A stretch of 64,000 bases of DNA from Brevibacillus brevis (GCF_900637055.1 NZ_LR134338.1:5167001-5231000), one strand, 5' to 3'. Counted from the stretch's first letter, positions 24,058 to 33,356 are shown. Translations and numbers: made by a program. The notes: generated by a model from the sequence alone, not told the origin.

Positions 24058-26382
24058 ATGAAATTATTTTTAAAATTAGTAAGGGATATAAAACAGTCGA
24101 TCGGGCAATTTATCGCCTTTGTTTTGGTTATCGCAGTAGGAGCCTTTTTCTACGGGGGGCTAGTAACGTATAGCAATAATCTTAGTGCTTATACAGAAGG
24201 TTATTTTAAAGAACATAACGTAAGCGACCTACATGTATTTTACAATCAAATTTCCAAAAATGATGTCGCTGTTTTAAGTGAAATAGAAGGCATTAAAAAA
24301 ATGGAAGCACGTTATACCTTTGATGCCACGCAAGCCTTTGAAGATGTAAAAGCTTCTTTGAAAATTCATTCCATCCCTGTCAAAAACGAAATTAACACGA
24401 TTGCTATGATTGAGGGCAGAATCCCGTCAAAAAAGAATGAGATATTATTAGATTCTCGTTATGCGAAAGAACATCTTTTTCAAGTCGGTGATGAAATCAG
24501 TATTAGCGTCAATGAAAGGAATTTTACATTTACCATTAGCGGCTTGGGTGAGAATGTTGAACATGCAAAAAAGAACGAAATACAAGACCATAAAACCTAC
24601 GGATTCGCTTATATTGCCGAAGCAACAATTTCTGAAATCTTAGGTGGCCTTTCCTATAATGAAATCATGATCGATGCTGCAGAAGGTTACGATATTGATA
24701 AATTAGGTCAATCCATTGAAGCACAATCCAAACATCTTACTTATGTAAACCAAGTCAGTAAAGAACGGACTTTCAGCTATTCGAAAATAAATGAAACGAT
24801 CCAGAATAATCAATTGATGAGTATGGTTATCCCTTTCGTTCTCTTTTTGATTGTAGCGATTATCCTGTATCTTACCATGTCGAGAATGATTGATTCTCAA
24901 AGAAACCAAATAGGGATTATGAAGGCTTTAGGTGTTAAAAACAGAAGCATCATGCTTCATTACATGGGATACCCTGTGCTGGCAGGTATCATAGGCTCAA
25001 TCATCGGTTGTACGATTGCCGCTCTCGTATTTGTTCCATTCGTAACTGCATCGAGTGCAAGAGCCTACTCTCTGCCTGGCATTACATACTCCCTTTCTTT
25101 TTATTCTTTCATTCCTCCCATTATTTTCTCCAGCGCTTTTGGAATCCTAGCGTGTTACTTCAGTGGAAGAACCCTGTTAAAAGAACGTGCGGCTCAGGCT
25201 ATGCGTCCCAAACCGCCAAAGAAGATGAAAACGCTGTTTATAGAAAGAATTCCGGGTATTTGGAGTCATATTTCCTATAGCTACAAACTCATTTTGAGAA
25301 ATATTTTCCTAAATAAACAAAAAGCTATAGCGAGCTCAATTGGTGTTGTTGTAAGCACGGTCTTATTGATAACGGCTTTTGGCACTCAATCTGCCCTGCA
25401 AAAAGTAGCGAGCCAAATTGAAGATGTCTATACGTATGATTTACGAGTAGATTATACGGTGGGAACATCTACTGATACGGTAAAGCTCCCCTCCGGTATG
25501 AAAAATCATTATTATTTATCCACCTTTCCTGTTGAATTCATAAAAGGTGATGAAAAAGATAATGCCACTCTCGTTGTTACTGAAAAAGAAAACACTCTCA
25601 TTCAATTCTTTGACGAAAATGATAATCGGATCACTTTAGATAATAATGGTGTGCTGGTACCCAAATCCTACGCCGACAAATATCATATTTCAGCAGGAGA
25701 TATCATCCAAATAACGTTCAAAGAACCAGCCCTTACAAACAAAGCTGTAGATATGAAGGTTTTACATATATCTACGCAGTTTTCGAATCCTTCGTTTTAT
25801 ATCACACCGGACTATTTAAAGAGCTTTGGCATAGACTACAGTCCAACCTCCCTTTTCGTTCAGGCAAATAGCTCTGTAGATCTTATAAGCGTTCGTAACT
25901 TCTTTGAACAAGATCCTCATGTAGAAACCATTGCAGATAGAGATGATCTAAAGAAAACCGCTGAATATATTTTGAAACAAAACAATTTTGTATTTATCAT
26001 GTTTATTGTTTGCGCGGTTATCCTCTCTTTTGGCGCGATCTACACGATCTCTTCCATCAACATTTATGAAAGGAATCGCGAGCTTGCAACACTTAAGGTT
26101 TTAGGCTATCAAAAACATAAAATAAACAGGCTTATCTTTTTTGAAAACATGATACTCACTACATTTGCGATCCTTGTAGCTTTACCGATAAGTGGCTATG
26201 TTTATTCCATGATTGTCAAAGCACTGTCCAGTACCCATCAACAAATCCCGGATCAATTAACGATTCCTATCCTATTGGTTTCTGTTATTCTTGCCTACTT
26301 GCTTACGATTCTGTCCAACTTGCTCCTTCAAAGAAAAGTATCCAACATCAATATGATTGAATCCTTAAAAGGAGTAGACTAA
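24058..26382 (+). CDS. FtsX-type ABC permease, 774 aa
   Basis: The layout is one N-terminal membrane helix, a ~200-residue extracytoplasmic domain, a first FtsX core of three helices (about 265-385), a second soluble domain (about 440-630) and a second FtsX core of three helices at the C-terminus. This duplicated FtsX plan is common in Firmicute exporters of lipids, peptides or antimicrobials. The ATG at 24058 has a GAAGGGA site upstream and lies 2 bp after the ATPase stop. No regulator or accessory gene is adjacent, so the cargo is unknown. Confidence 0.9.
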   Translation: MKLFLKLVRDIKQSIGQFIAFVLVIAVGAFFYGGLVTYSNNLSAYTEGYFKEHNVSDLHVFYNQISKNDVAVLSEIEGIKKMEARYTFDATQAFEDVKASLKIHSIPVKNEINTIAMIEGRIPSKKNEILLDSRYAKEHLFQVGDEISISVNERNFTFTISGLGENVEHAKKNEIQDHKTYGFAYIAEATISEILGGLSYNEIMIDAAEGYDIDKLGQSIEAQSKHLTYVNQVSKERTFSYSKINETIQNNQLMSMVIPFVLFLIVAIILYLTMSRMIDSQRNQIGIMKALGVKNRSIMLHYMGYPVLAGIIGSIIGCTIAALVFVPFVTASSARAYSLPGITYSLSFYSFIPPIIFSSAFGILACYFSGRTLLKERAAQAMRPKPPKKMKTLFIERIPGIWSHISYSYKLILRNIFLNKQKAIASSIGVVVSTVLLITAFGTQSALQKVASQIEDVYTYDLRVDYTVGTSTDTVKLPSGMKNHYYLSTFPVEFIKGDEKDNATLVVTEKENTLIQFFDENDNRITLDNNGVLVPKSYADKYHISAGDIIQITFKEPALTNKAVDMKVLHISTQFSNPSFYITPDYLKSFGIDYSPTSLFVQANSSVDLISVRNFFEQDPHVETIADRDDLKKTAEYILKQNNFVFIMFIVCAVILSFGAIYTISSINIYERNRELATLKVLGYQKHKINRLIFFENMILTTFAILVALPISGYVYSMIVKALSSTHQQIPDQLTIPILLVSVILAYLLTILSNLLLQRKVSNINMIESLKGVD

Positions 26383-26384
26383 AA

Positions 26385-26882
26385 CTATCGACTAACTGCT
26401 TTACGTGCCTGTCTTGCGTGTATTGTTTTCATGGCAAATCTGGCTATTGGGTGGGCAATCAATATTTCAACCCAAAATGCGATACCAAAGTTTCTCGGCC
26501 AGTTATGAAGGAAGTTTCGAAACGGTTCCAGACTTATTTCCTTCGTGCCAACCCACATTCCGATAATGGACAACAAAATAGATAAGATCGTAACATTTAG
26601 CAAAATATTTAGTAACACTCTGGCATTAAACCCATCTGTCTGTCCCACGAATTTTGGCATCACTTTGCTTACAATCGGTCCGGCAACCAGTTTTACCAGT
26701 AGAACAACAATGACCCACATAAAAGGGATTATCTTTACTGTGTCTAAATAAACTTCTTTGCTAAACCCACGTTCCAACCCAACTATAATAGGCGCAATAA
26801 TGTTTACGGAGAGGATTGAAATAATCAATAAAAATAGGATACCCTCTTTTCCGTTTCTAGGAAGTCTTGTTTCTGCATGCAT
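26385..26882 (-). CDS. DUF2798-type membrane protein
   Basis: The 165-aa protein has four hydrophobic helices arranged as two similar pairs, each with the pattern of DUF2798 (PF11391-like) proteins (SILSVNIIAPIIVGLERGFS; FLHNWPRNFGIAFWVEILIA). Function unknown. AAGAAGGGA lies about 10 bases before the ATG. It ends 2 bp from the permease stop in convergent orientation, with no terminator between them. Confidence 0.8.
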   Translation of the reverse strand: MHAETRLPRNGKEGILFLLIISILSVNIIAPIIVGLERGFSKEVYLDTVKIIPFMWVIVVLLVKLVAGPIVSKVMPKFVGQTDGFNARVLLNILLNVTILSILLSIIGMWVGTKEISLEPFRNFLHNWPRNFGIAFWVEILIAHPIARFAMKTIHARQARKAVSR

Positions 26883-27037
26883 ATCTCATCATCCCTTCTT
26901 TTTAACACTTTGCTATTATAGTGATTGCAAACCTCTCTTCATAAGTGAACATTTCGTGAACATTTTTAGTGGATTTGGCGCAATTGGCAAGGGGAGCATT
27001 AGATGCCATTCCTTCGTGAGAATAGAAAGCAACGAGT

Positions 27038-27066
27038 CCTCTCTGTCACCGCAGGGAGGATTTTTT
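27038..27066 (+). terminator. Terminator in the leader region of tatD
   Basis: CCTCTCTG (27038-27045) pairs with CAGGGAGG (27052-27059), followed by TTTTTT. It lies about 110 bp upstream of tatD on the same strand. Around it are two short blocks (ATGCCATTCCTT and CTGTCACC) also present in the 57-bp repeats, so a third, degraded copy is possible at 26993-27050. Confidence 0.75.
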
Positions 27067-27177
27067 CGTCTCTAGAACATCACAACTCGATCAGTTATAA
27101 TGAAAAACAACCAAAAATAGGAATTTTAGTGAAAATCAGTACGTACTCATACCTCTTACTGGGAAGGATTGATTCTC

Positions 27178-27969
27178 TTGGATACACAGATCATCGATAT
27201 AGGCGTAAACCTGATGCACCGCTCCTTTCACCAAGATCGCGATGAGGTCGTTGCCAGAGCAGAGAAACAAGGCATTTACCCATTAATTTTGACAGGGACA
27301 AGCTTGAGAAACAGCATAGATGCTTCACGCTATGCGAGTCGCAACAAAGGAAAGCTGTACTCCACAGCAGGTATTCATCCTCACGATGCAAAAAGCTGTG
27401 ATGAATCGACGATCAAGAAATTAAGAGAACTGGCATCTCTTCCCCATGTGGTAGCGATTGGAGAGTGCGGGCTGGATTATAACCGTGACTTCTCCCCTCG
27501 TGATATTCAAAGAAAGTGGTTCATCGAACAAATTTCCCTGGCCACAGAACTTCAACTGCCGTTGTTTTTGCATGAACGCGATGCTCATCTTGATTTTGTC
27601 TCGATTCTCAAAGAGCATCGTCAAAATATCGATCGCGGGGTTGTACACTGCTTTACCGGCACCTCCAAGGAATTGGACACCTATTTAGAAATGGACTTTC
27701 ATATCGGGATTACGGGATGGATTTGTGATGAAAGACGTGGGAAACATCTTCGGGAGCTTGTGAAAAAGATTCCTTTGAATCGTTTGATGATTGAAACGGA
27801 CGCGCCATTTTTAACTCCTCGTGATTTAAAAGAAAAGCCTGTGGATGGTCGGAATGAGCCAGTGTATCTGAGACATATATTGCACGCGGTCGCCCAATGC
27901 ATGGGATTGAGCCCAGAGGAAGTGGCCAACGCTACTACCAAGACTGCGAAAGAATTTTTTAACGTATAG
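27178..27969 (+). CDS. tatD: TatD-family metal-dependent hydrolase/DNase
   Basis: A TIM-barrel protein of about 263 aa. IIDIGVNLMH matches Escherichia coli TatD itself (D-x-N form) rather than the HxH form. Further metal and catalytic motifs are AGIHPHDAK, IGECGLDYNRD, PLFLHERDAH, VVHCFTGTSKE and METDAPFLTPRD-like IETDAPFLTPRD. The TTG at 27178 lies nine bases after GAAGGA and gives MDTQIIDIG; the alternative TTG at 27169 lies inside the site. Likely role: 3'-5' exonuclease or DNA/RNA quality control. Confidence 0.92.
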   Translation: MDTQIIDIGVNLMHRSFHQDRDEVVARAEKQGIYPLILTGTSLRNSIDASRYASRNKGKLYSTAGIHPHDAKSCDESTIKKLRELASLPHVVAIGECGLDYNRDFSPRDIQRKWFIEQISLATELQLPLFLHERDAHLDFVSILKEHRQNIDRGVVHCFTGTSKELDTYLEMDFHIGITGWICDERRGKHLRELVKKIPLNRLMIETDAPFLTPRDLKEKPVDGRNEPVYLRHILHAVAQCMGLSPEEVANATTKTAKEFFNV

Positions 27970-27980
27970 GTAGTTTTCGA

Positions 27981-28007
27981 AAGAGGGACTCGTGCCCTCT
28001 TTTTCAT
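27981..28007 (+). terminator. Terminator after tatD
   Basis: AGAGGG-ACTCGTG-CCCTCT followed by TTTTTC. Confidence 0.85.
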
Positions 28008-28120
28008 TTTGTGACAAGGCAATGAATATAGAGTATTTCACAAAAACGTCGCTTTACGATTGTTAAAAATAGATTTAAATTACAAATAATGGATGAAAAT
28101 AAAAGAAAGGTGGTTTGTTT

Positions 28121-28705
28121 ATGCTTAAAAAAAGTATGGCTTTAAGTCTAGGTCTTTTCTTAGTTGTCCTGTCTTTCACACTTCCTACTCAGGCTGCAGA
28201 ACCAACGCTTTCGAACTCGTCCGAACAAAATACTTCATCCTATTCACCACTAAAACAATCCCTATCAGCGAGCGCCTCTTATGGAGAGAAAATGTGGATC
28301 AAAAACAATCAACTGGTCCCGCAAGGCTGGGTGATTACCGACAGTACTAGCACTCAATTCGAAATTACATGCGTGATTGGAGCTACGTACAGATCGACAC
28401 TCTGGATCAAGTACAACCAGCGGATTCCCGACGGATGGGCTGTTATAGATGGCAGTGGTACTTCTCTTCAAATAATTTATACACAAGGCGCAGGTTACGG
28501 AGATAAACTGTGGGTACGAAACAATCAAATCATGCCCCAAGGATGGGTCATTACAGATAGTACAACCGATAAATTTGAAATTACGAGTATTCAAAAAGCG
28601 CCAAAGGGAGCGAAGCTATGGATCAGGTATAATCAACAGATTCCAGCAGGCTGGGTTGTTACCGATCGGTTTAACACAAAAATTCAAATCACTTTTATGG
28701 GCTAG
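28121..28705 (+). CDS. Secreted protein of four tandem W-rich repeats
   Basis: The start is the ATG after AAAGGTGG (a TTG six bases earlier is too close). Residues 1-27 are a signal peptide ending near PTQAAE. From about residue 50 four repeats of ~36 residues follow, each with [ML]W[IV][KR].NQ..P.GW.[VI].D. Repeats 1 and 3 (NNQ..PQGWVITDST) are closer to each other than to 2 and 4 (YNQ.IP.GW), so a two-repeat unit was duplicated. 194 aa. I do not know the function; a beta-rich extracellular binding module is plausible. Confidence 0.8.
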   Translation: MLKKSMALSLGLFLVVLSFTLPTQAAEPTLSNSSEQNTSSYSPLKQSLSASASYGEKMWIKNNQLVPQGWVITDSTSTQFEITCVIGATYRSTLWIKYNQRIPDGWAVIDGSGTSLQIIYTQGAGYGDKLWVRNNQIMPQGWVITDSTTDKFEITSIQKAPKGAKLWIRYNQQIPAGWVVTDRFNTKIQITFMG

Positions 28706-28719
28706 AGACCGCTACTAGA

Positions 28720-28753
28720 GTGGGACGTGACTAATCTGCGTCCCGCTTTTTAT
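28720..28753 (+). terminator. Terminator after the repeat-protein gene
   Basis: GGGACG pairs with CGTCCC, followed by GCTTTTTAT. Confidence 0.85.
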
Positions 28754-28811
28754 TACGGCTGTTTTTTGGCTCATCTAATTTTTTACAACTCGATTACATC
28801 CCCATGCTATG

Positions 28812-28965
28812 CTTTACGAGAGGTGATCCGGGTCATGGGGAGAGCTCCGCTTTGCATCGGAACCGGATAAAGGGACAACAGCCCAGCTGATCTTCCCCGC
28901 CTACTAGACCTATACGATAGAGCAAAGACACCTGACTGATTATCCGGGGTGTCTCATTTTTTTCA
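28812..28965 (+). promoter_or_regulatory. Structured leader with terminator upstream of the ECF sigma gene
   Basis: Complementary pieces suggest an ordered fold: ATCCGG (28826-28831) with CCGGAT (28863-28868), an inner TCCG/CGGA hairpin, GGG (28872) with CCC (28882), and a possible pseudoknot GGGGA (28837-28841) with TCCCC (28894-28898). A terminator GACACC/GGTGTC with seven T follows at 28927-28963. The gene start is 64 bp further, so this looks like a cis-acting RNA with a terminator platform. It shares GCTGAT...GCCTACTAG with fluoride riboswitches but does not fit them well. Confidence 0.5.
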
Positions 28966-29026
28966 TGAAAGTGAAAGATTGTCAGCAGCTACTCCGTCTA
29001 TACAGTGACAAGGAGGTGGAACACCA

Positions 29027-29557
29027 GTGGATGATCATTTTGGCGCACGAATTGAGCAGTGGTTTCTTACATACAGCCAAGATGTATATCGGTTTCTCGT
29101 CTATTATACGGGACGAACAGACATCGACGATCTGGTTCAAGAGACCTTTATTCGTGCCCTGAAAGCTATGCAGGGAACAGAGGTTGAGAATCCCAAAACG
29201 TGGCTGTTTGCCATAGCACGAAACATAGCAATTGATGAAAGACGCAAAACAAAGCTAATCAGCTGGTTGCCGGATATCTTCTTGCAGCATCTCGTCTCGC
29301 ACGACAAAACACCGGAAGAGTCGCTGATGTTAAGTGAAAACAAGCGTCTACTCTATGAAATGATCAATCAGTTAAAACCTTCTTATCGGGACGTGTTGAT
29401 ACTCAGAGGGATCAAGGGATTATCGAGCAAGGAGACTGCGGAGGTTTTGGGATGGACGGAAGCCAAGGTCAATCTTACTTTGCACAGAGCAATTAAAGCG
29501 ATTCAAAACAAGATGCATGTTTCGATTGCGGAGGTGATGAACGATGCCATCCTGTGA
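29027..29557 (+). CDS. ECF-type RNA polymerase sigma factor
   Basis: A 176-aa two-domain sigma factor: region 2 (VYRFLVYYTGRTDIDDLVQE, TWLFAIARNIAIDERRK) and region 4 (LSSKETAEVLGWTEAKVNLT). AAGGAGG lies 10 bases before the GTG start. The next gene overlaps it by 14 bp and encodes a membrane protein that fits an anti-sigma factor. Target promoters are unknown. Confidence 0.92.
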   Translation: MDDHFGARIEQWFLTYSQDVYRFLVYYTGRTDIDDLVQETFIRALKAMQGTEVENPKTWLFAIARNIAIDERRKTKLISWLPDIFLQHLVSHDKTPEESLMLSENKRLLYEMINQLKPSYRDVLILRGIKGLSSKETAEVLGWTEAKVNLTLHRAIKAIQNKMHVSIAEVMNDAIL

Positions 29558-30623
29558 TGAGCAGATCATTCTGGAAGAATTGAATCAATTCCCGGAGCAA
29601 ATCCTTTCCCGAGAACGAAGCCAAGCAATATTAAAGGGTGTGCGAGAAGAAGGAGGTAGACTTCAAAAAGTGAACAAACGAAGAATGTACTATGGCTGGA
29701 TGGCAAAAGGGCTGATCACCTGCGGCCTGTTGCTCGGTTTTTTCTGGATGAAACCATTTTCTACCCCGGCAGAATCAACGAGCAGTGCAGCTTTAACTCC
29801 CGAAGAGCAAAAGTATTTTACGGCTGCCCAGCAGGCAATCACTACGGCGAGTGGCATTGAGAAGAACTTTCCTTTTGAAGAGATCGAGAAAAACGAAGAG
29901 TCCTTTGCTGTACAGACAAAGGATGACGCAAGCTGGGTGCTTTTTAAGCCTGATACGACAGAAGTTATTGCCCTCAAAGCAACTTTTGCCATCCATGAAT
30001 TGACGGAGCCTTATCATAAATATGTAGAGACTGCACGAAATGCCTATAACAATACGAAACAACCGATTAACTTCGAAACAGCCGAATTCGTTAAAAGAAA
30101 AGACTTAGCCATTCTAAGCTTTGAGTTGGAAAAAGATCAGGATGTTAATGTTGATTTATCTACAAACAAAGTCCTTGATTATACCTTGAATTACAACCCT
30201 AAGGATGCAGATCAAAAGTCTCTGTACATCGCGCAAAAAGCTTTGACGCGCTTCTCCAAAAAAAATGGTCTCTCCTTCACCCTAGCCATCAAATCATCAG
30301 ATGCGAAAGAAGATAGATGGACGTTTCACAACGAGCACGAGAGATATTCGGTGGAAGTCGGAGCACAAACAGGCCAAGTATATGATGTGCAGTATGTAAC
30401 GGACCACATCATTATCAAATCAATCGACGAAGCAATTCCCGTCACAAAGCCGCTTATTCAAGATATTTTTGGCATAGACACCACTGGGTATAAGGCTTAC
30501 GGCGGCAAGGATTGGGGCGGCTATATATTGAGAAGTGACAGTCCTGGCAAACCACGTTTATCCATAAAGCTTTTTGATAGGGATGTTGGAACTGTTTATG
30601 GGATAGGTATAGAAAGGGACTGA
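29544..30623 (+). CDS. Membrane-anchored anti-sigma-like protein
   Basis: A 359-aa protein with a ~48-residue cytoplasmic N-terminus (CDEQIILEELNQFPEQILSRE), one membrane helix (about 51-67; GLITCGLLLGFFWM) and a large extracytoplasmic domain. Coupling to the sigma gene and this topology make an anti-sigma factor likely, though there is no zinc HxxxCxxC motif. The outer domain has PepSY-like features (YSVEVGAQTGQVYDVQYV). GGAGG precedes the ATG. Confidence 0.75.
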   Translation: MPSCDEQIILEELNQFPEQILSRERSQAILKGVREEGGRLQKVNKRRMYYGWMAKGLITCGLLLGFFWMKPFSTPAESTSSAALTPEEQKYFTAAQQAITTASGIEKNFPFEEIEKNEESFAVQTKDDASWVLFKPDTTEVIALKATFAIHELTEPYHKYVETARNAYNNTKQPINFETAEFVKRKDLAILSFELEKDQDVNVDLSTNKVLDYTLNYNPKDADQKSLYIAQKALTRFSKKNGLSFTLAIKSSDAKEDRWTFHNEHERYSVEVGAQTGQVYDVQYVTDHIIIKSIDEAIPVTKPLIQDIFGIDTTGYKAYGGKDWGGYILRSDSPGKPRLSIKLFDRDVGTVYGIGIERD

Positions 30624-30647
30624 CTTGTCTTGGTCATAGCCAGGAGC

Positions 30648-30687
30648 AACGGGTTCTATATCTCGTATATGGAACCCGTTATTTTTT
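30648..30687 (+). terminator. Terminator after the sigma/anti-sigma operon
   Basis: AACGGGTTC pairs with GAACCCGTT, followed by ATTTTTT. Confidence 0.9.
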
Positions 30688-30702
30688 ACTTCGTTAGTCG
30701 AT

Positions 30703-31155
30703 TCACAGCTTCATTTTCAGCCCCTCATGCGTCGCTTTAAAACCTAATCGTTCATAAAAGCGCAACGCATCTTCTCGTTGTTTATCTGTCGTTAGTTGAA
30801 ACAGATGGCAGCCCCTCTCCTTCGCCCGTTTAATCGCCCATTCGATTAACTTGCTCCCAACTCCTTGACCCCTTTCCGTAGATGCAGTCCGAACCCCCTC
30901 AATCGTCGCTCTCCAGCTACCTTGATGTGTTAGATAAGGCGTAAACGTAATCTGTAGAACACCAATAATTTCCTCATCACGGCACGCCACAATCAATTCA
31001 TTATTGGGGTCTGCATCAATGGATTCAAACGCTTTTATGTAGCTTTCTGGTAGCGGCGTTTCGTAACGCTCTCTCGTCTTGCCTAGTTCATCGTCCGCAA
31101 GCATTTGCACAATTCTATTCAGGTCTTTTGCTGTTGCGACTCGAAAATGAATCAT
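30703..31155 (-). CDS. GNAT-family N-acetyltransferase
   Basis: A 150-aa single-domain GNAT. The acetyl-CoA loop is in TERGQGVGSKLIEWAIKRA and the C-terminal part DALRFYERLGFKATHEGLKM is typical. Closest in style to small acetyltransferases that act on amine-type metabolites. GGAGGTAGACG precedes the ATG. Monocistronic; substrate unknown. Confidence 0.88.
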   Translation of the reverse strand: MIHFRVATAKDLNRIVQMLADDELGKTRERYETPLPESYIKAFESIDADPNNELIVACRDEEIIGVLQITFTPYLTHQGSWRATIEGVRTASTERGQGVGSKLIEWAIKRAKERGCHLFQLTTDKQREDALRFYERLGFKATHEGLKMKL

Positions 31156-31202
31156 CGTCTACCTCCAATTAGATCCGTTGTGGGATTATTCTAACATCTT
31201 AC

Positions 31203-31229
31203 AAGAAAACCCCTTTAGCTAAAAGGGGG
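31203..31229 (-). terminator. Terminator of the SUFU-domain gene
   Basis: On the minus strand CCCCTTTT-AGCT-AAAGGGG is followed by TTTTC. Confidence 0.75.
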
Positions 31230-31247
31230 TGGGGAATTCATATATTT

Positions 31248-31991
31248 TTACTTGCACGTATTTCTTCTATTTGGATTCAAAATCAGCGCATCATCGTCCA
31301 GCTCAAACAATTTATCCAACAGCGCATCCATGCCATGCTCCAATTTATATTCCATCTCTTCTTTATACAAAGGAATCAAGAAATAGGCATGAACCTTGTT
31401 CCCATCCTTGGTGGGAATGACGCTGATCTCTTCGGATAGCTGAAACAGAACGACTCCATTTAAGCCCGTGCCATCCGCATACGGTTCATAGTTCTCATAA
31501 TTCGGTATCGTATGTCCGTATCCCAACCATGTATTGTACTGGTGAGGAAAACGAGCCATTTGCTTCATCAGCCTGATCGGCCAGTAGTTGTTTTCATCCT
31601 GTAGTGACTCTTGTGTCAGCTCCCAGGAAGCAGGCAAAAACATCATCAGTTCTGCCCGATCGAAATTCTCTTCCATCTGCTCCTGTATTTCATCCGGGAT
31701 CGTCATCGGTAAATCACTCATCCCAGTCGTATACAGAACCCAAAATGGTTCTTCTTCTGTAGGACTCATTACATTCACATCAATATGTATCATATCGGAA
31801 ATAATTTCGTGAAAAACACTGCTTTCTCTTCCCGCAAATACTGTTTCAAAGTGGGCAACAATTTCTTCTACATATTCCATGGGAGCTGGCGGTTCGTAAT
31901 CAGCTTGTTCGTTATATGTGTAAATCGTGGTGCCGTCCTTTGACTTTTCTCCGTTGTTCGTACCGCCGAATAGCTTCTTGAAAAAATTCAT
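31248..31991 (-). CDS. Suppressor-of-fused (SUFU) domain protein
   Basis: The 247-aa protein carries the bacterial SUFU-domain pattern (VMSPTEEEPFWVLYTTGMSD, ELMMFLPASW, FPHQYNTWLGYGHTIPN, LNGVVLFQLS). Bacterial SUFU proteins are often immunity proteins of polymorphic toxin systems, but many stand alone. No toxin gene lies next to it. GGTGAGGATTTG precedes the ATG. A short basic N-terminus (MNFFKKLFGG) may bind the membrane surface. Confidence 0.88.
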   Translation of the reverse strand: MNFFKKLFGGTNNGEKSKDGTTIYTYNEQADYEPPAPMEYVEEIVAHFETVFAGRESSVFHEIISDMIHIDVNVMSPTEEEPFWVLYTTGMSDLPMTIPDEIQEQMEENFDRAELMMFLPASWELTQESLQDENNYWPIRLMKQMARFPHQYNTWLGYGHTIPNYENYEPYADGTGLNGVVLFQLSEEISVIPTKDGNKVHAYFLIPLYKEEMEYKLEHGMDALLDKLFELDDDALILNPNRRNTCK

Positions 31992-32112
31992 CGCAAATCC
32001 TCACCTTCTCATCATTTAGACGCAGGGTCCTCTCTATTGTATCGGCATGAGATACCTCCAACATTTACCTTATATTCGCAATTCTTGCAAGAGAATTTCG
32101 AATCAACTTTCA

Positions 32113-32142
32113 CAAAAAAGAGAGGGTGATTAGCCCCCTCTT
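32113..32142 (-). terminator. Terminator of the Old Yellow Enzyme gene
   Basis: On the minus strand AGAGGGGG pairs with CCCTCT, followed by CTTTTTT. Confidence 0.8.
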
Positions 32143-32153
32143 GCTAACACTCC

Positions 32154-33204
32154 TTATACCAACACTTGCAAATGCTCCCGTCCATTAAAAGCGACTAAGT
32201 CTTCTCCCTGCTTAACGCGACTAACCAAGTCAGGATTGGCCAGGAATGGCCGTCCGAATGCCGCCACATCCATTATTCCATCCTGTACAGCCTGCTCGGC
32301 ACGATCAGGAGTTAAATCGCCCACGCCTATGATGATGCCATCCCAGTATTGGCGGACGAGCTCGTGCAGTGTTTTGCCTTCTGCAATCACTTGATCAAAA
32401 TTCATTGTGGAAGGATGAAGCATCGTTAATCCCGCTTCCTTAAATGCCTCTACGAAGGTTTGAACAGCCGCGACTGGGTCCTCCCACATATACTCACGCT
32501 GATCATCCTTCAACGCCGAGAAGCGCATAATCGTTCTTTCAGCACCCACTTCGGAAATAACTGCTTTCGCCACCTCTTTCATGAAGGTCAAGCGTTGGCG
32601 CAAATCTCCGCCGTATTTGTCTTGGCGGTGGTTGGATGTATCCGAATTAAACTGATCAATCAAATAGCCATGTGCACCATGAATCTCAACGCCGTCAAAG
32701 CCTGCCATCCTTGCATGGCGAGCAGCCTGCGCATACTGCTGAATCACTTCTTGAATATCGGCGAGCGACATCTCTTCCGGGATATCGTAAGGTTTGCCCA
32801 AGCGATGGACATGACCCTCTGCTCGCAGTGCAGAAGGAGCTTGCGGGGGCAAGCCTCCAGCGATTTCATGGTGTGACAGCCGTCCGACATGCCAAATTTG
32901 TGCAACAATCACTCCCCCCGCCTGATGAACTGCGTCTGTGACCTTTTTCCAGCCTTCTATTTGTTCCATGGTAAACAAGCCTGGAACACCCTTCGTTCCT
33001 TTTGCACGAGGACTAATGACGATTCCCTCTGTTATAATCAAACCCACACCGTCTGCTGCTCGCTTCCGATAATATTCGACGACCTCAGGACCAACTACTC
33101 CCGTCTGGTCATCTGCGAAGGTGCGTGTCATTGGGGCCATTGCGATTCGATTGCGCAGCTTCTATGCGAATCGGTTGCAGCAATTCTTGGTTTCCCATTT
33201 TCAT
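32154..33204 (-). pseudogene. Old Yellow Enzyme-family NADH:flavin oxidoreductase, frameshifted near the N-terminus
   Basis: The main frame (32154-33140, 328 codons) encodes nearly a full OYE barrel: MAPMTRTF, the substrate-binding pair in WHVGRLSH, VEIHGAHGYLIDQFNS with active-site Tyr nearby, and the C-terminal FMN-phosphate part (DVAAFGRPFLANPDLV). The normal N-terminus is found in another frame: ATG at 33204 after a GGGAGAGAGG site gives MKMGNQELLQPIRI. The two parts break at about 33155-33163, where NRIAMAPMT resumes and the expected few residues of the first strand are missing. This fits a short deletion not divisible by three, or a sequencing error. An internal start at MAPMT has no ribosome binding site. 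Confidence 0.75.
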
Positions 33205-33356
33205 TTTCCTCTCTCCCATCCTTACCTGTCATTTTCTTACATCGTATAGGATCGCCAGCTGCTTTTACAGATGACATGAAAGGAATTATGCTATTTTCCC
33301 CTTGAAAACAACGGTATTATGGAGATAATTCATGAAAAGCAAAGGGGAGTATGCGA

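Noticed and set aside
28812..28965. Calling the leader a fluoride riboswitch
   Set aside because: Only short strings agree; P1 and the hairpin order do not match and the downstream gene is a sigma factor, so I left it as an unnamed structured leader.
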